DNA of 49,300 nt, from positions 1 to 49,300 of the IMG/VR virus record IMGVR_UViG_3300044713_000003. One strand, 5' to 3'. The notes beneath the pieces are model-generated. The model ran no database searches, had not been told where the DNA came from, and saw only the letters and a program-made list of their open reading frames with translations. Both the position numbers and the translations under genes were made by a program. Positions 47,043-49,300 of this stretch are shown in pieces; positions within the stretch are counted from its first letter, which is position 1, and each line of letters starts with the position of its first letter. This DNA comes from a virus.

Positions 47043-48056
47043 TTAGGCAATCCCATCCAAGTAGTAGAACGATTGACCGCGAAGGAATTGAACTTGACCA
47101 ATACAACCGTTGAACAAGGTAACATAGGCCCCGCCCTTATCCACCGTTGGAAGAGTGAATACCTTTCTTGCCGGTTGTGGCGCTTGCAACTTCACATTCT
47201 TTTCATCGTTGCGATAGAACACCGCCCTTGAAGTTCCACCGGCCCCCTGCGTTGAAATCCAGGGGTTTGCAAGCGGTTTAAACTTGAAGTCAACACCGGA
47301 TGCCTTTGCAATGTTGTTTGCTTCGATGTAAGCGCCTACACTTTGATAACCGCCTACAGTTCCAAGAACGAATGGTTGGAAAAGTTGATTGAAAGCGTTG
47401 TAATCAATCAAACAAGAATCAGGATAAGCAGCGTTGGCATAAACCGCTTGCCCAATTGCCGCCGCCAATGCTCCGTTAACATCAGCTTGAATTTGAAGCG
47501 GGGTTTTGTTCGCCCAAAGTCTTGACGATCCTGTACCAGTTGCCGCTGCAAGCGCCGATGTAATGTTTGAGTTATTTACCAATCCAGGTTGACCCAACCA
47601 ACCATTGTAGGTAATAACTTCCATTGCTTTATTCCAGACTTCCTGAATACCTTCTTCAAGAAGACTCTGCAACGAGAATGGAGCAGGTTGGCCGCTTGCT
47701 GAAGCCTGTTGCAACTTTTCCAAATCAAGAACAGTAATTGTAAACTTCTGTCCCCAAAGCCATGTTTGCCAAACACCCTTGATAACGTTGACTTGCACTT
47801 CAGGAATGTCTGTGCTGTTGGTATCCTGCAAACCGTATTGATTGCCGCCCGTTGTTCCAAAATCAGATGCGTATTGCGTCAAGTAATCGGGGAATCCACC
47901 ACCGTACTTAATGGTAATATCCCTCGGATGTGTCATTGAAGACAAAGGCTTCACCAATTGGGGCGAAGCCAATTCAAGTTGAGAATTCAACCATGCAAAA
48001 GAACCCGAACTTGCGGCATCGAAAGCAACCGAACCTGTTCCGCTTTTTGAAAACAT
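47043..48056 (-). CDS. Major capsid protein, DUF2184-like (HK97 fold)
   Basis: A 337-residue protein following the cement and DUF2213 genes. LASPQLVKPLSSMTHPRDIT, KFTITVLDLEKLQQASASG, ELGIQ-like IQEVWNKAMEVITYNGWLG and the C-terminal FYRNDEKNVKLQAPQPARKV fit the DUF2184 group of phage capsid proteins. It forms the shell. Good ribosome site (GGTAGGA). Hairpin follows at 46995-47019. Confidence 0.87.
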   Translation of the reverse strand: MFSKSGTGSVAFDAASSGSFAWLNSQLELASPQLVKPLSSMTHPRDITIKYGGGFPDYLTQYASDFGTTGGNQYGLQDTNSTDIPEVQVNVIKGVWQTWLWGQKFTITVLDLEKLQQASASGQPAPFSLQSLLEEGIQEVWNKAMEVITYNGWLGQPGLVNNSNITSALAAATGTGSSRLWANKTPLQIQADVNGALAAAIGQAVYANAAYPDSCLIDYNAFNQLFQPFVLGTVGGYQSVGAYIEANNIAKASGVDFKFKPLANPWISTQGAGGTSRAVFYRNDEKNVKLQAPQPARKVFTLPTVDKGGAYVTLFNGCIGQVQFLRGQSFYYLDGIA

Positions 48057-48111
48057 AATTGTTATTCCTACCTTTCGTTAGTTTGCTTTCAACACCATTC
48101 AATGCCGCTAA

Positions 48112-48972
48112 TTAAGCAGCAACTCTATTTTTCAGTGTGATTTCGGCAGTGTTATTGCCGTCAATAACCCCGGTTGTGAAAACAACATCCGACAATCCAA
48201 CAGTTTTCAAAGCCGAAACTGTGATTGCAAATGAATCGGATGTGACAAAAACAACCGATCCTTGTGTAAGCAAGAAAGAAACATACTTACTTGAGAAGTA
48301 AGAAGTTTTTCCAGTTGTTGCAACGATGGAACCATACCCAAGAACGTTACCAGCGGCATCGGTTACTTTGTATGCCGTTCCGCTTGTAAACGTTACGGTG
48401 TAAACTTCATCTTCCGCCGCCGCTCCAATTGCAAGTTGGGTTGCTGTTCCGTTACCCGTTCCGGTCAACACTGCCGCAATGGTTCCATCGGCAACAGCTT
48501 CAAACCCGCCAACAACACCGGCAGGAATTGCGCCATTCAATGCCGTGCGAACAAACACCGGATTTTGTGTAATTGGAGTTCCGTTGTTGATTGTAACGGT
48601 AATTGAACCGCGTTCAAAAATACCAGCAATTTGGCCTTGTGCGAAAGAACCAATATAAGGATTCGCGCTACCAATGTTACCCAATGTTCCATAGGTAAGA
48701 TTGGTTTTCACATTGCGAACCGCAACCCCGGCAAAAGACGATGGTTGAAAGTTTCCACCGGCTGCAATGAAATCAGCAATGCTTTGAACAGTTCCGCCTG
48801 TTGAATCTGGAATGATCACAGCACCTTGACCAAACAACAGCGGATTTGCAGTATTAATGTTAACTTGACGGGAATGAACATAACGATCATCACCACGCGA
48901 AGGGGTTCCAGGAAACCCAAGATTCAACGCAAGAACTGGAATTGAACCACCAAATCCGCCGTATGTACCCAT
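48112..48972 (-). CDS. Head cement / decoration protein
   Basis: A 286-residue beta-rich protein between the DUF2213 and capsid genes. FPGTPSRGDDRYVHSRQVNI, PLLFGQGAVIIPDSTGGTVQ and GSFAQGQIAGIFERGSITV are typical of structural cement proteins related to P22 gp24. It stabilises the capsid surface. Strong GGAGG ribosome site. Confidence 0.82.
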   Translation of the reverse strand: MGTYGGFGGSIPVLALNLGFPGTPSRGDDRYVHSRQVNINTANPLLFGQGAVIIPDSTGGTVQSIADFIAAGGNFQPSSFAGVAVRNVKTNLTYGTLGNIGSANPYIGSFAQGQIAGIFERGSITVTINNGTPITQNPVFVRTALNGAIPAGVVGGFEAVADGTIAAVLTGTGNGTATQLAIGAAAEDEVYTVTFTSGTAYKVTDAAGNVLGYGSIVATTGKTSYFSSKYVSFLLTQGSVVFVTSDSFAITVSALKTVGLSDVVFTTGVIDGNNTAEITLKNRVAA

Positions 48973-49018
48973 TTCTAAATCCTCCGTGACAATGTGTTAA
49001 ACTGTTGCCGATTTGAAG

Positions 49019-49300
49019 TTAATTCCTCTGATTGAATCTCGCTGCATTCGCCTTTGTTGCTTCGTCAATTGCAGCATTTGCAATTTCCTGTTGGGTTTTC
49101 TGCTTTGCAGCATCGGCCCCAACGGTTGCCGCCGCCTTAGCAACAGCGCTATATCCGCCCTTACCAGTTGACGAACCAGCAACGATTTTAACAGCGGTAT
49201 CAAATGCGCCAATTGCTGCTTTATTTTTGGATGCTGCAATGAAGGGTTTGAGACTCTTCAACACCGCAAACGCACCAGCCTTGTAAGAAGCTTCGTCCGT
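49019..49300 (-). CDS. C-terminal part of a head protein, probably the DUF2213 protein
   Basis: The frame is open from the right window edge to a stop at 49019 (93 codons): ASYKAGAFAVLKSLKPFIAA, then KAAIGAFDTAVKIVAGS, then an Ala-rich helical end ATKANAARFNQRN. A GTG at 49264 exists, but the frame continues upstream and the sequence resembles the C-terminus of DUF2213 proteins (LKPFIA and AVKAV-like segments, KAN-ARF end). It lies just before the cement and capsid genes, exactly where the gene cut at the left edge would finish. The junction frame is off by two bases, so some sequence is missing. Confidence 0.75.
   Translation of the reverse strand, partial: TDEASYKAGAFAVLKSLKPFIAASKNKAAIGAFDTAVKIVAGSSTGKGGYSAVAKAAATVGADAAKQKTQQEIANAAIDEATKANAARFNQRN

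Noticed and set aside
1-49300. TTGTAGG / CCTACAA as another polar motif
   Set aside because: The word is frequent, but it occurs in both orientations, unlike CCAGG.
1-49300. CRISPR array, insertion sequence, integrase or lysogeny repressor
   Set aside because: No spaced identical repeats, no transposase or recombinase motifs, and no repressor-type protein were seen.

Overview
The window is almost the whole genome of a tailed, contractile (myovirus-type) bacteriophage. The structural genes identify it: large terminase, DUF1073 portal, Mu F/SPP1 gp7-type minor head protein, DUF2213 head protein, cement protein, major capsid protein, DUF3383-type sheath, tail tube, frameshifted tail chaperone, tape measure, and a compact baseplate (Dit-like, plug, gp27/gpD-like hub, Gp138-type spike, gp25-like wedge, gpJ, DUF2612). 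I see no integrase, repressor, tRNA, CRISPR or insertion sequence, so there is no evidence for lysogeny. The host is not identifiable. A Gram-negative host is suggested by sigma70-like promoters and signal-peptide-bearing virion genes; Acidobacteriota is only a weak guess from the style of the tail fibre.

Layout. Positions 1-5757 (minus): DUF2213 protein, a secreted protein, minor head protein, portal, TerL, probable TerS. 5838-7557 (minus): small unknown proteins, a membrane protein and a GH24 lysozyme (lysis region). 7658-13662 (minus): about twenty small accessory genes in short translationally coupled sets, most with their own TTGACA-type promoter and a GC-rich hairpin terminator. 13712-14230: divergent AT-rich control region with a helically phased TGTAT/ATACA array, a candidate origin or operator. 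14231-16333 (plus): two unknown early proteins, a Cys-rich mini-protein and a DUF932 protein. 16542-19570 (minus): an inserted block of adenine methyltransferase, primase-polymerase/helicase and a small probable DNA-binding protein. 19669-30283 (plus): replication and recombination operon (Sak4-like ATPase, HNH-DUF669 SSB fusion, Cas4-like nuclease, DNA methyltransferase, SF2 helicase, UDG-like protein, putative sliding clamp, family B DNA polymerase) interspersed with zinc-ribbon mini-proteins. 30285-49300 (minus): tail fibre, baseplate, tail and head genes.

The left end stops inside a DUF2213 gene, and the right end begins inside a C-terminal fragment that is in the right place to be the rest of it. 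The late genes would then form one continuous minus-strand module across the junction, as expected for a circular or circularly permuted genome. The frame does not close exactly, so a few bases are missing between the ends.

The most unusual signals are: a roughly 100:1 strand asymmetry of CCAGG over CCTGG that ignores gene direction; a perfect 36-bp inverted repeat inside a gene; an 11-bp-phased inverted array in the control region; an in-frame fusion of an HNH endonuclease to the single-strand binding protein with an internal ribosome binding site; a beta-rich domain inserted into three different neck and tail proteins; a plug gene that seems to start at ATA; and three promoters that place +1 on the start codon.
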